Origin: JBBDJB01 sp040880125
GTDB lineage: Bacteria; Planctomycetota; Planctomycetia; Pirellulales; JBBDJB01
Reading direction: 5' to 3'
Assembly: GCA_040880125.1 (NCBI GenBank)
Contig: JBBDJB010000054.1
Location: forward strand, 62,001 to 126,000
Length of the DNA stretch: 64,000 nt
Shown here: in pieces, positions 54,066-62,359 of the stretch
How the letters are laid out: each line of letters opens with the position of its first letter
Position numbering within the stretch: the first letter of the stretch is position 1
Translations under genes and position numbers: made by a program
The notes under the pieces: generated by a model
Told to the model about the DNA's origin: nothing
The model's database searches: none
What the model saw: only the letters and a program-made list of their open reading frames with translations

Positions 54066-55814
54066 GTGAAGCAACCGATTCCGCGCGCCGCGGACGAAGA
54101 AGCGATCGCCGCTGCGAACTCAGCGGATACCCGCTGCGATCGCCGCCGCGTGCTCGGCGTGCTGGCCGGGCTGGGCGTAGGCACCACCGTTTGGCAGCGG
54201 GCTTTGGCCGCACAGGTCGAAGAGCGGGGCCGCGTCACCGCCGAGATGATCCGCCAGGCCGAATGGATCTCCGGCATCGAGCTGTCCGAGGAAGATCGCG
54301 AGTCAACCGCCCGGTCGCTGCGCCGCACGCTGCGCAACTTCCAAGAGCTGCGCGATACGGACATCGATTACAGCGTCCCGCCCGCGATTCATTTTCAAAC
54401 CGCCGCGGGCACAGACTCGACGCCCGGCGTCGCGCGCAATCGCGCCGCACTCAGCGAGTCCGCATCTCCCCAGCGCCCGATGTCCGACGATGCGCTCGCG
54501 TATTTGCCGGTGCGGGAGTTGGCCGCGCTGGTGCGCACGCGCCAGGTTACGTCGCAGGAGTTGACGCGGCTGTATTTAAAGCGGCTGCGCAAGTACAACC
54601 CGATGCTCAACTGCGTCGTGACGTACACCGAAGAAACCGCCATGCGGCAGGCCCGGCGGGCGGACGACGAGATCGCCGCCGGTCATTACCGCGGTCCGCT
54701 GCACGGTATCCCCTGGGGTGCCAAGGACCTGATCTCCTATCCAGGCTATCCCACCACGTGGGGCGCGCCGCAGTTTCGCGAGCAGGACACGGGCGCGACC
54801 GCCACGGTCGCCCGCCGTTTGGAAGAGGCCGGTGCAGTGCTGGTAGCGAAGCTCGCGCTCGGCGCGCTGGCCCAGGGCGATCAGTGGTTCGAAGGCCGCA
54901 CGAACAACCCGTGGAATCCCGAGCAAGGCTCGAGCGGCTCGTCGGCCGGTTCGGCCTCGGCGGTCGCCGCGGGGCTGGTGGGCTTCGCCATCGGCAGCGA
55001 AACGCACGGCAGTATCGTCTCGCCGTGCCGGCGGTGCAGCGCAACCGGCTTGCGTCCCACCTTCGGTCGCATCAGCCGACATGGCTGCATGTCGCTCTCG
55101 TGGACGATGGACAAGCTCGGCCCGATTACGCGTTCCGTCGAGGACTGTGCGCTGGTGCTCGACGCCGTGCACGGCCGCGACGGGCTCGATCCCGCCGCCA
55201 TCGATCGGCCGTTCGACTGGCCGGCCGCACGCGAACTGGCCGACCTGCGAGTCGGCTATGTCGAGACCGACACGCCGGCCGATCAGCGGGCGGAATTATC
55301 CGTGCTGCGAGAGCTCGGCGTGCGCCTGGTGCCGATCGAGCTGCCCCGCGATCTGCCGGTCGGCGCGATCCTGGTCATGCTCGACGTGGAGGCCGCCGCC
55401 GTGTTCGACGAGCTCACCCGTCGCGGCGACACCGAGGGGCTCAACAGTTGGCCGGCCACCTTCCGGCGGAGTGAGTTCGTGCCGGCGGTCGAGTACCTCC
55501 GGGCAGCGCGGGGCCGCACGCTGCTCATGCGGGCGATGGAACCGGTGATGGAGAAGGTCGACCTGTACGTCGGCGGCGACGACCTGGCGATCACCAATTT
55601 GACCGGCCATCCCACGGTGGTGTTGCCGTTTGGTACGCATGAGCGCGACGGAGTGCGTCAGCCCAACTCGATCACCTTCACCGGGCGGCTGTTCGGCGAG
55701 AGCGACCTCTTAGCCGTCGCCCATCACTTCCAAGGGGCCACCGGCGATCACCTTCGCCATCCACCGCTTGACGAACTACTGGCCAAGCACCGCGAAACAT
55801 CGACGGATGATTGA
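54066..55814 (+). CDS. Tat-exported amidase (amidase-signature family)
   Basis: 582 residues from the GTG at 54066, preferred because GGAGG at 54054-54058 precedes it. The N-terminus has a twin-arginine motif (RCDRRRVLGVLAGLGVG) at about 24-40. The amidase-signature core has Lys220 in PWGAKDL, the Gly/Ser-rich loop SSGSSAGSAS at about 289-298, and the catalytic Ser region ETHGSIVSP. It hydrolyses an amide bond on an unknown substrate outside the cytoplasm. The stop overlaps the next start by 8 bases. Confidence 0.9.
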   Translation: MKQPIPRAADEEAIAAANSADTRCDRRRVLGVLAGLGVGTTVWQRALAAQVEERGRVTAEMIRQAEWISGIELSEEDRESTARSLRRTLRNFQELRDTDIDYSVPPAIHFQTAAGTDSTPGVARNRAALSESASPQRPMSDDALAYLPVRELAALVRTRQVTSQELTRLYLKRLRKYNPMLNCVVTYTEETAMRQARRADDEIAAGHYRGPLHGIPWGAKDLISYPGYPTTWGAPQFREQDTGATATVARRLEEAGAVLVAKLALGALAQGDQWFEGRTNNPWNPEQGSSGSSAGSASAVAAGLVGFAIGSETHGSIVSPCRRCSATGLRPTFGRISRHGCMSLSWTMDKLGPITRSVEDCALVLDAVHGRDGLDPAAIDRPFDWPAARELADLRVGYVETDTPADQRAELSVLRELGVRLVPIELPRDLPVGAILVMLDVEAAAVFDELTRRGDTEGLNSWPATFRRSEFVPAVEYLRAARGRTLLMRAMEPVMEKVDLYVGGDDLAITNLTGHPTVVLPFGTHERDGVRQPNSITFTGRLFGESDLLAVAHHFQGATGDHLRHPPLDELLAKHRETSTDD

Positions 55815-58677
55815 ACTACCTATGTGCTTTGAGCGTTCTCGCCGGACTGCTTTTTTCGTCTTCTTGTTGACCGCCGCGGCAGCCGCGCCGGCACGGGCGC
55901 AGTCGCATAGTGGTGTGATCCTTCTGCCGCTGCCGGCAGAGGCCATTGCGCCCGAGGTGCTGCCGATCGACCGTCCGGCGGCGTACTTGCTGTCGCCGGA
56001 GCACGCAGCGGTGGCCGACGCGCTGGTGCGGCAGGGCATCTCCGTCGAAGTGCTGCGCGAGGACGTGGAGTTGGATGTCGAGGCGCTGCGCGTGCGGCGG
56101 ATCGAGCGCTTCAGGATGGCGACGAGGTCCTTAACGCCCTCTCCCTCTGGGAGAGGGCCGGGGAGAGGGCGTAGCTGGATTCGTGAGAGTTCAGCCAGTT
56201 CCGCCCGTGGGCTGAATTCTCACCAGTTCAGCCACGTGTCTGTGCCACCAATGCTTATCGAGACCGTCGTCCAAGCGCGGGCGCAGCGCTTCCCCGCCGG
56301 CACGCTGGTCGTGCCGGCCGAGGGGCCGCAGGGCGACGTGGCGGCGTATCTCCTGGAGCCGCACTCCACGCACGGCCTGGCCGCCGGGGACGCCTTCGGC
56401 GATGACATGATCGAAGCGGCCGACTATCCGGTCTGCCGGCTGCCGCTTCCCGCACCGCTGCTCACCGCCGAATATGCAGACCTCCAGGGTGCCACGGCGG
56501 GCTTGTCCCGCCGTGCTTCGTCCGAAGCCGACGCATCCGAAGACGAAGACTCATCGTCGAAGTTGCCCATCACCTTCGAAACCCTCTACGGCCGCGACGG
56601 CGTCCGGTTCAGCGGCGACGTGGCCTCCGGCATGCAGTGGCTGCCCGACGGACAGCATTACACCCAGCGCAAGGACGGCCGGCTCTGGAAGGTTCACGCG
56701 GCAACCGGACGCGCCGAGCCGGCGCCGCGGGATCCCGACGTCATTGCCGACGCCTTGTCGGAACTGTCCGGTATCGATAGCCGCGACGCGCGGCGGCTCG
56801 CACAAAACGCCTTGCGAAGCGCAAACGAGCAGCATCGAGCCGCGGTGGTCACGCATCGAGGCGACCTCTACTACGTCACGCTCGACGGCAGCGAGGCGAA
56901 GCGGCTCACCGATTCGGCGGTTGAGGACGAGCTGGCCACGTTCAGCCCGGACGGCAGGCAGGTGGCCTTCGTCCGCCAGTTCGATCTGTACGTCGTCGAT
57001 GTCGAGACCGGCCGCGAGCGCCGCCTTACCGAAGACGGCTCTTCGCTCGTGCGGCACGGGCAGGCCGATTGGGTCTACTACGAGGAAGTTTATTCCCGCA
57101 ACTGGCAGGCGTATCACTTCAGCCCTGACTCGCGGTACCTGGCCTTCATGGAGTTCGACGACCGACCGGTCGAAGAATTTCGCGTTATCAATCACCTCAC
57201 GCGCCCGGAGCAAGAGGTCGAATCGACGCGCTACCCGCTGGCCGGTCGGCCAAACCCGCGTGCGCGGTTGGGCATCGTGCCGGTGGCCGGTGGGCCGGTG
57301 CAGTGGATCGACCTGGCCGCCTACACGCCGGACGACATGCTGCTGGTCCATTACGTTTTCGCCCCCGACTCGCAATCGCTCTACTACTACGTGCAGGACC
57401 GCACGCAACAGTGGCTGGACGTGAACCGCTGGGACATCGAGCCCGGCACCGCGACGAAGCTCTTCCGCGAAGAGACGCCGGCCTGGGTCGACAATCCCGG
57501 CGATCCGCATTTCCTCGGCGACGGATCGTTCCTGCTGTCCAGCGAGCGCGACGGCTGGCGGCACCTGTATCGCTTCGAGGCCGACGGCACCCTGCTGGGG
57601 CGCATCACCCGCGGCGAGTGGGAGATGCGGCAGGTCCATCACGTGACAGAAGAGGACGGCTGGATCTACTTCTCCGGCACGCGCGACTCGCCGATTGCGG
57701 AGAACCTCTACCGTGTGCGGCTCGACGGCAGCGGCCTGGCGCGGCTGACGCCGAGCGCCGGCGATCATCGCACGTCCGTTAGCACTGACGGCGGGATGTT
57801 TCTCGATACATACAGCGACTATTGCCAACCGTCGCAAGTCCACCTGCGGCGCTGCGACGGCAGCCTGGTGCGCGTGGTCGATACCAATCCCGTGCCGGAG
57901 TTGTCGCGATATCGCTTCGGCCGCATGGAACTGGTCCGCATTCCCAATCGCGACGGCTTCGTCATGCGCGGCAGCGTGATCCTGCCGCCCGACTTCGATC
58001 CGCAGAAGAAATACCCGGTGTGGCTGCAGACCTACGGCGGACCGCACGCGCCCTCGCTGACCGACTCGTGGCACGGCGGACGCACGTTCGAGCACTTGCT
58101 GGCGAACCTTGGCATCATCGCCTTTCGCGTCGATCCGCGCAGCGCCAGCGGCCAGGGCGCCCAGAGCACGTGGAAATCTTACCGCCAGCTTGGAGTCAAC
58201 GAGCTGAAGGACCTGGAGGACGCCCTGGACTGGCTCGCGAAGCGTGACTACGTCGACACCGACCGCATCGGCGTCAGCGGGCACAGCTACGGCGGCTTTC
58301 TCACCGCGTTCGCCCTGACGCATAGCAAGCGTTTCGCGGCAGGCATTGCCGGCGCGCCGGTGACCGACTGGCACAACTACGACACGATCTACACCGAGCG
58401 CTACATGAGCACGCCGCAGGACAACCCCGAGGGGTATAAGGAGACGTCAGTCGTCGAGGCGGCGGGCGAGCTGCACGGTCGACTGCTGTTGATCCACGGC
58501 GCCCGCGATGACAACGTGCACCTGGCGAATACCTTGCAACTGGCCAATGCGCTGCAGCGCGCGGACAAGCAGTTCGAAATGATGATCTACCCGCCGGCGC
58601 GCCATGGGATCGGCGGCATGCATTACCAGCGGTTGATGCTCGACTTCATCCGCCGCACGATGCTCGGCGACCCGTGA
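55807..58677 (+). CDS. Exported S9B prolyl-oligopeptidase (DPP-IV type) with M14-like N-terminal part
   Basis: 956 residues from the ATG at 55807, overlapping the amidase stop by 8 bases. Signal peptide about 1-31. Residues about 35-220 resemble the C-terminal region of M14 carboxypeptidases (LVRQGISVEVLREDVELD, then GTLVVPAEGPQGDVAAYLLE and DYPVCRLP), but the zinc-binding half is absent. The DPP-IV propeller follows (FSGDVASGMQWLPDGQHY). The peptidase domain has Ser827 in GHSYGG, Asp in GARDDNVH and His in ARHGIGG. Repeats B, D, A and C are translated within the N-terminal part without breaking the frame. Confidence 0.85.
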   Translation: MIELPMCFERSRRTAFFVFLLTAAAAAPARAQSHSGVILLPLPAEAIAPEVLPIDRPAAYLLSPEHAAVADALVRQGISVEVLREDVELDVEALRVRRIERFRMATRSLTPSPSGRGPGRGRSWIRESSASSARGLNSHQFSHVSVPPMLIETVVQARAQRFPAGTLVVPAEGPQGDVAAYLLEPHSTHGLAAGDAFGDDMIEAADYPVCRLPLPAPLLTAEYADLQGATAGLSRRASSEADASEDEDSSSKLPITFETLYGRDGVRFSGDVASGMQWLPDGQHYTQRKDGRLWKVHAATGRAEPAPRDPDVIADALSELSGIDSRDARRLAQNALRSANEQHRAAVVTHRGDLYYVTLDGSEAKRLTDSAVEDELATFSPDGRQVAFVRQFDLYVVDVETGRERRLTEDGSSLVRHGQADWVYYEEVYSRNWQAYHFSPDSRYLAFMEFDDRPVEEFRVINHLTRPEQEVESTRYPLAGRPNPRARLGIVPVAGGPVQWIDLAAYTPDDMLLVHYVFAPDSQSLYYYVQDRTQQWLDVNRWDIEPGTATKLFREETPAWVDNPGDPHFLGDGSFLLSSERDGWRHLYRFEADGTLLGRITRGEWEMRQVHHVTEEDGWIYFSGTRDSPIAENLYRVRLDGSGLARLTPSAGDHRTSVSTDGGMFLDTYSDYCQPSQVHLRRCDGSLVRVVDTNPVPELSRYRFGRMELVRIPNRDGFVMRGSVILPPDFDPQKKYPVWLQTYGGPHAPSLTDSWHGGRTFEHLLANLGIIAFRVDPRSASGQGAQSTWKSYRQLGVNELKDLEDALDWLAKRDYVDTDRIGVSGHSYGGFLTAFALTHSKRFAAGIAGAPVTDWHNYDTIYTERYMSTPQDNPEGYKETSVVEAAGELHGRLLLIHGARDDNVHLANTLQLANALQRADKQFEMMIYPPARHGIGGMHYQRLMLDFIRRTMLGDP
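56136..56250. repeat. Repeats B, D and half A read in frame inside the S9 peptidase gene
   Basis: Repeat B is at 56136-56169, repeat D at 56171-56234 and half A at 56235-56250. The encoded peptide TPSPSGRGPGRGRSWIR is unlike any domain residue pattern and probably forms a linker. Confidence 0.85.
56487..56516. repeat. Repeat C read in frame inside the S9 peptidase gene
   Basis: GGGTGCCACGGCGGGCTTGT followed by CCCGCCGTGC encodes GATAGLSRRA. It lies between the M14-like part and the propeller. Confidence 0.85.
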
Positions 58678-58680
58678 TCG

Positions 58681-58708
58681 GTAGCACAGACATTCCTGTC
58701 TGTGCTAC
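58681..58708. repeat. Repeat A, near-perfect palindrome
   Basis: GTAGCACAGACATTCCTGTC then TGTGCTAC, with 12 complementary bases at each side. A half repeat G (GTCCGCACAGCAGACCCTAC) follows at 58733-58752. Confidence 0.8.
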
Positions 58709-58899
58709 TCGACTCTCCGGCCGCAGAGAAGTAGTCCGCACAGCAGACCCTACTATGGGGAAAGCTGGAAAGCTTCGCTTGCGTGTGCTAAGTTGCTAAA
58801 GGTCCCGCCGGCCTGGTCACTCTCCTCTTTCCGGGTGCGGAGACGGACGTTTTTTGGTATGCGGCACCATTCAACAGCCGCGGCCGGCGATCAATCGCC

Positions 58900-60516
58900 A
58901 TGCGGAGGGCTCGAACCTTGAAGCACTGCGGTCCTTGCATCTCGCGGCGAGTTTTCCTGGCGGCAGCCGCGGCGATAATTCTTCCGATCGGCGCCCGCGG
59001 GGCTTCCGCTCAGGACGACGTCGACGCCGATCTGCTGCTAATCGGCGGGACGATTGTCGACGGCACGGGCGGTGTTCCCTACCAGGGCAACGTCGCGGTG
59101 CGCGGCGAGCGGATCGTGGCGGTGGGCGATTTCACCGCGGGAGAGATCAAGCGCCGCATCGACTGCCAGGGCATGATCGTCGCGCCCGGCTTCATCGATC
59201 TGCACAATCACAGCGACCGGCCCATCCTGCGCGAAGAAACCCGAACTGCGATCAACTACTTGACGCAGGGCTGCACTACGATCGTTACCGGCAATTGCGG
59301 CGGCGGGCACGTCAACGTGGCGGACTATCTGGCAAAGCTGGAAGAAAAGCCGCCGGGCGTGAATGTGGCCCATCTGCTGCCGCACGGTTCGCTGCGCAGC
59401 CGCGTCGTCTCCGGTGGTCGGCGCCCGCCCACCGAAGAAGAACTGGACCAGATGCGAACACTCGCCCGCAAGGCGATGCAGGACGGGGCCTGGGGTATGT
59501 CGACCGGCTTGATCTACGTGCCGGGTGCGTACGCCCAAACCGATGAGCTGGTGGAGATCGCCAAGGTTGTCGGCACCTTCGGCGGCATCTACGCCAGCCA
59601 CATCCGCGGCGAGTCGAAGACGCTGCTGACCGCCGTCGAGGAGGCATTGGAAATCGGCAGCCGCGCGGAGCTGCCGGTGCACATCTCGCACTTCAAGGTG
59701 ATGGGCCGCCCGTACTGGGGGAGCGTCCACGTGGCGGCGAAGCGGATCGAAGAGGCACAGGCCGCCGGGCAGCGCGTGACGGCCGATCAGTATCCGTACA
59801 TTGCGTCGTCCACGTCACTGGCCGCCATGGTGCTGCCTAGCGAACTGAGAGAAGGCGGTTCCGACGCACTCGCCAAACGGGTGCGCGACGAGAAGCTGCT
59901 GCCGGAGCTGCACCGCGAAATCGAACAGAGCCTCGGCCTGCGCGACCGCATCCAGATCGCCAGCTTCAGCAAGAACCGCAAGTGGGAAGGCAAACTGCTG
60001 GCCGACATCGCCGAAGCGGAAAAGCGGTCCGAGGTGGACATCGTGGTGGAGATTCTCGCCGAAGGCGGGGCGTCGGCCGTCAACTTCGGCATGAGCGAAG
60101 ACGACGTCCGCCGCGTCATGCAGCTCCCCTGGGTGGCCACCGCCTCGGACGGCAGCGCCAAGGTCGCCGACCAAACCAAGCCGCATCCCCGCAGCTTCGG
60201 CACCTTCGGGCGGAAGATCGGCCGCTACGCACTGGAAGAGAAGGTCCTCTCGCTGGAGGCGGCCGTGCGAAGCTGCAGCGGCCTGCCGGCCGACATCCTC
60301 GGCATGTCCGACCGCGGCTATCTGCGCGAGGGCTGCTTCGCCGACGTGGCGGTGCTCGACCCGGCGCTGTTGATGGACCGGGCCACGTTCACCGAGCCGT
60401 TCGTCTGCTGCTCGGGCGTCCGCTATGTCTTGGTTGGCGGCAAGCTGGCCATCGCCGACGGCCGCCCCGCCGACACCGCCGCCGGCCGTCCGCTGCGGCA
60501 CGTGGTCGCGGAATAA
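58900..60516 (+). CDS. Exported N-acyl-D-amino-acid deacylase (amidohydrolase)
   Basis: 538 residues from the ATG at 58900. A TTG at 58918 is a real alternative because GGAGG at 58904-58908 is well spaced for it. A twin-arginine signal (SRRVFLAAAAAI) is at about 15-27. The metal site is FIDLHNHSDRP. GWGMSTGLIYVPG, the IYASHIRGES loop and HISHFKVMG follow, all typical of D-aminoacylases (PF07969). It releases free D-amino acids or handles N-acyl peptides outside the cytoplasm. It is followed by a repeat-rich gap. Confidence 0.9.
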   Translation: MRRARTLKHCGPCISRRVFLAAAAAIILPIGARGASAQDDVDADLLLIGGTIVDGTGGVPYQGNVAVRGERIVAVGDFTAGEIKRRIDCQGMIVAPGFIDLHNHSDRPILREETRTAINYLTQGCTTIVTGNCGGGHVNVADYLAKLEEKPPGVNVAHLLPHGSLRSRVVSGGRRPPTEEELDQMRTLARKAMQDGAWGMSTGLIYVPGAYAQTDELVEIAKVVGTFGGIYASHIRGESKTLLTAVEEALEIGSRAELPVHISHFKVMGRPYWGSVHVAAKRIEEAQAAGQRVTADQYPYIASSTSLAAMVLPSELREGGSDALAKRVRDEKLLPELHREIEQSLGLRDRIQIASFSKNRKWEGKLLADIAEAEKRSEVDIVVEILAEGGASAVNFGMSEDDVRRVMQLPWVATASDGSAKVADQTKPHPRSFGTFGRKIGRYALEEKVLSLEAAVRSCSGLPADILGMSDRGYLREGCFADVAVLDPALLMDRATFTEPFVCCSGVRYVLVGGKLAIADGRPADTAAGRPLRHVVAE

Positions 60517-60539
60517 TTCGCTGGCGCGGCGGCGCGTGG

Positions 60540-61119
60540 TTACTCCTCTCCCCTCCGGGGAGAGGTCGGGAGAGGGGGTAATAATCTCGCGCTCATTCGC
60601 CAGAGCACGTTCAGATCGAATTACTTCACCGTTGGGTGCATCGGCGATCTTCGCCTCGTGAGGACAGCCCGGCACGCAGGCTCAGACAACCCTCTCCCCG
60701 GCCCTCTCCCAAAGGGAGAGGGCGCATAGGACGGGTGCCACGGCGGGCTTGTCCCGCCGTGCCGGAAGCGTCGTGACCACGTCAACCTACACGGCAGGTG
60801 CCAAGCGGCCGAGGTGTCGCGACACGTGCCGGTGGCGAAATGAGCGGCGAACTCGCTCGGACGCTCTGCGACTTCACTGGCGATGCGTTCGCGCGATTTA
60901 CTCCTCTCCCCTCCGGGGAGAGGTCGGGAGAGGGGGTAATAAACTCGCGCTGATTCGCCAGTGCACGTTCAGAAAGAGCAAGCGTTCAGCGAGCCTTGCT
61001 TAGACGATCCCAATCTCCGGCGGGACAGCGCGCAGGCACGCTCAGAAAGCCCTCTCCCCGGCCCTCTCCCAGAGGGAGAGGGAGTTTAGGGCGGGTGCCA
61101 CGGCGCACCTTGTCCCGTC
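60540..61119. repeat. Near-duplicate repeat blocks (B variant, B, C)
   Basis: Block 1 (about 60540-60763) and block 2 (about 60899-61119) share order and sequence: a B variant (CCTCTCCCCTCCGGGGAGAG), the phrase TCGCCAG..GCACGTTCAGA, a full repeat B (60690 and 61050) and repeat C (60733 and 61093). The spacing is about 360 bases. The rest of the 60517-61136 gap shows no gene. Confidence 0.85.
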
Positions 61120-61136
61120 TGCGCGCCCAAGCGCCG

Positions 61137-61367
61137 CTACCGGGCCACGTAGCAGGACCGGCCCGAGATACACTCGGCGCGGTTGACCGCCAGGTTGTCC
61201 GGGCCAATCACGTGCTGGTTGCGCTTGCACCAGCAGTAGTGCGAGCCGGCTTCGTCCGGGTGCTTGGGATTGAAGTCGCCGGTCACGTACATCGCCTTGC
61301 TGCGCAAGTGGATGCAGGCCGGTTCGGTAATCGCCTCGGGCCGGTCGTAAGATTTTTCAAACGGCAT
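61137..61367 (-). CDS. Small Cys-rich protein of the molybdoenzyme cluster
   Basis: 76 residues from the ATG at 61367; only 2 bases separate it from the stop of the FAD subunit gene. Cysteines are Cys18, Cys45, Cys47, Cys66 and Cys72 (CWC at 45-47). The segment IGPDNLAVNRAECISGR is well formed and protein-like. No family is recognised. The position and the cysteines suggest a metal or Fe-S role in assembly or electron transfer for the Mo enzyme. Confidence 0.7.
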   Translation of the reverse strand: MPFEKSYDRPEAITEPACIHLRSKAMYVTGDFNPKHPDEAGSHYCWCKRNQHVIGPDNLAVNRAECISGRSCYVAR

Positions 61368-61369
61368 TG

Positions 61370-62356
61370 TTAAAACCCTCCGCTTTCGTAACCCGCGGCC
61401 AGCAATATCGATCGCTTGACGGCGACTTTGGCCATTTGAACCTTGTACTGATTGTCCGCCAGCGGTGTCGCCCGGGCGACGGCCGCCTCGCCGGCCGCCA
61501 CGGCGGCAGCTTGATCGAGCGGCTGGCCAACGAGCGCCTGGGCCGCTTCGTGCGATACCCACGGCGTCGGCGCCACCTGGCCCAGCACGATCCGGGCCTC
61601 GCGGACCACGCCGCCTTCCACCCGCAGCGCGGCGGCCGCCGCGGCCAGCGGATAGTCCGGCCCCTCGCCGTGCCGAACTTCGTAGGTGGCGCTGAGCACG
61701 TCACGCGCCGGCGGCAGAATCACGTGCGTCACCAGTTGGTTCGGCTCGAGCACGTTCTCCCGCTGCTGCTCGTGCCGGGGCGTCCGGTAGAACGACTCCA
61801 ACTCGATCAGCTTTTCATCGCGCGGCGTCGGCCCGAGAATGCGGATCTGCGCGCCCAGGGCGATTAGCGCCGGAGCGATCCGCGAACCGCAGACGTACTT
61901 GGCCGGACCGGCGTTGCCGAAGATGGCGGCGTTGCGCGTGTCTCCGCCCAACCGAGTACCGACCGACAGCAGACACTGTCCATTGCGATAGTACCAGCAC
62001 CGCGGCCGCTGGCAGATCTCGCCCCCCAGCGTGCCTTGGGCCTGAAGCTGCATGCTGTTGATGCCGCGGATCGCCTGGAGCACGGCCGGGTAATCGGCCA
62101 TGTACGGATGCGCCAGCACGTCGTCCAGCGTGACCGCGGCGCCGATCTTGATGCCGCCGTCGGCCTGCGGGGCGATCTGCTTCATCGTGGCGACGCGCAT
62201 CAGGCTCACCACGCGGTCGGGCGTGACGATCATCTTTTTCATCAGCCCGACCAGGTCGGTCCCTCCGGCCAGCAGTTCCGTGTGTCCCGGCTGCGGAGAG
62301 AGGAATTCCAGGATTTCGGCCTCGCTGCGGCCTTCGGCAAATTCAAAGGCTTTCAT
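61370..62356 (-). CDS. FAD-binding subunit of a xanthine-dehydrogenase-family enzyme
   Basis: 328 residues. The FAD-binding PF00941 fold shows LLAGGTDLVGLMKK (about 28-41), IGAAVTLDDV and GTLGGEICQ. An insertion between about 115 and 156 has Cys115, Cys120, Cys128 and Cys156, a layout like the [4Fe-4S] loop of 4-hydroxybenzoyl-CoA reductase beta subunits. The CO-dehydrogenase flavoprotein C-terminal domain follows. It passes electrons between the Fe-S subunit and the acceptor. Its stop is 2 bases before the small Cys-rich gene, and its start is 3 bases after the Mo-subunit stop. Confidence 0.9.
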   Translation of the reverse strand: MKAFEFAEGRSEAEILEFLSPQPGHTELLAGGTDLVGLMKKMIVTPDRVVSLMRVATMKQIAPQADGGIKIGAAVTLDDVLAHPYMADYPAVLQAIRGINSMQLQAQGTLGGEICQRPRCWYYRNGQCLLSVGTRLGGDTRNAAIFGNAGPAKYVCGSRIAPALIALGAQIRILGPTPRDEKLIELESFYRTPRHEQQRENVLEPNQLVTHVILPPARDVLSATYEVRHGEGPDYPLAAAAAALRVEGGVVREARIVLGQVAPTPWVSHEAAQALVGQPLDQAAAVAAGEAAVARATPLADNQYKVQMAKVAVKRSILLAAGYESGGF

Positions 62357-62359
62357 GGA

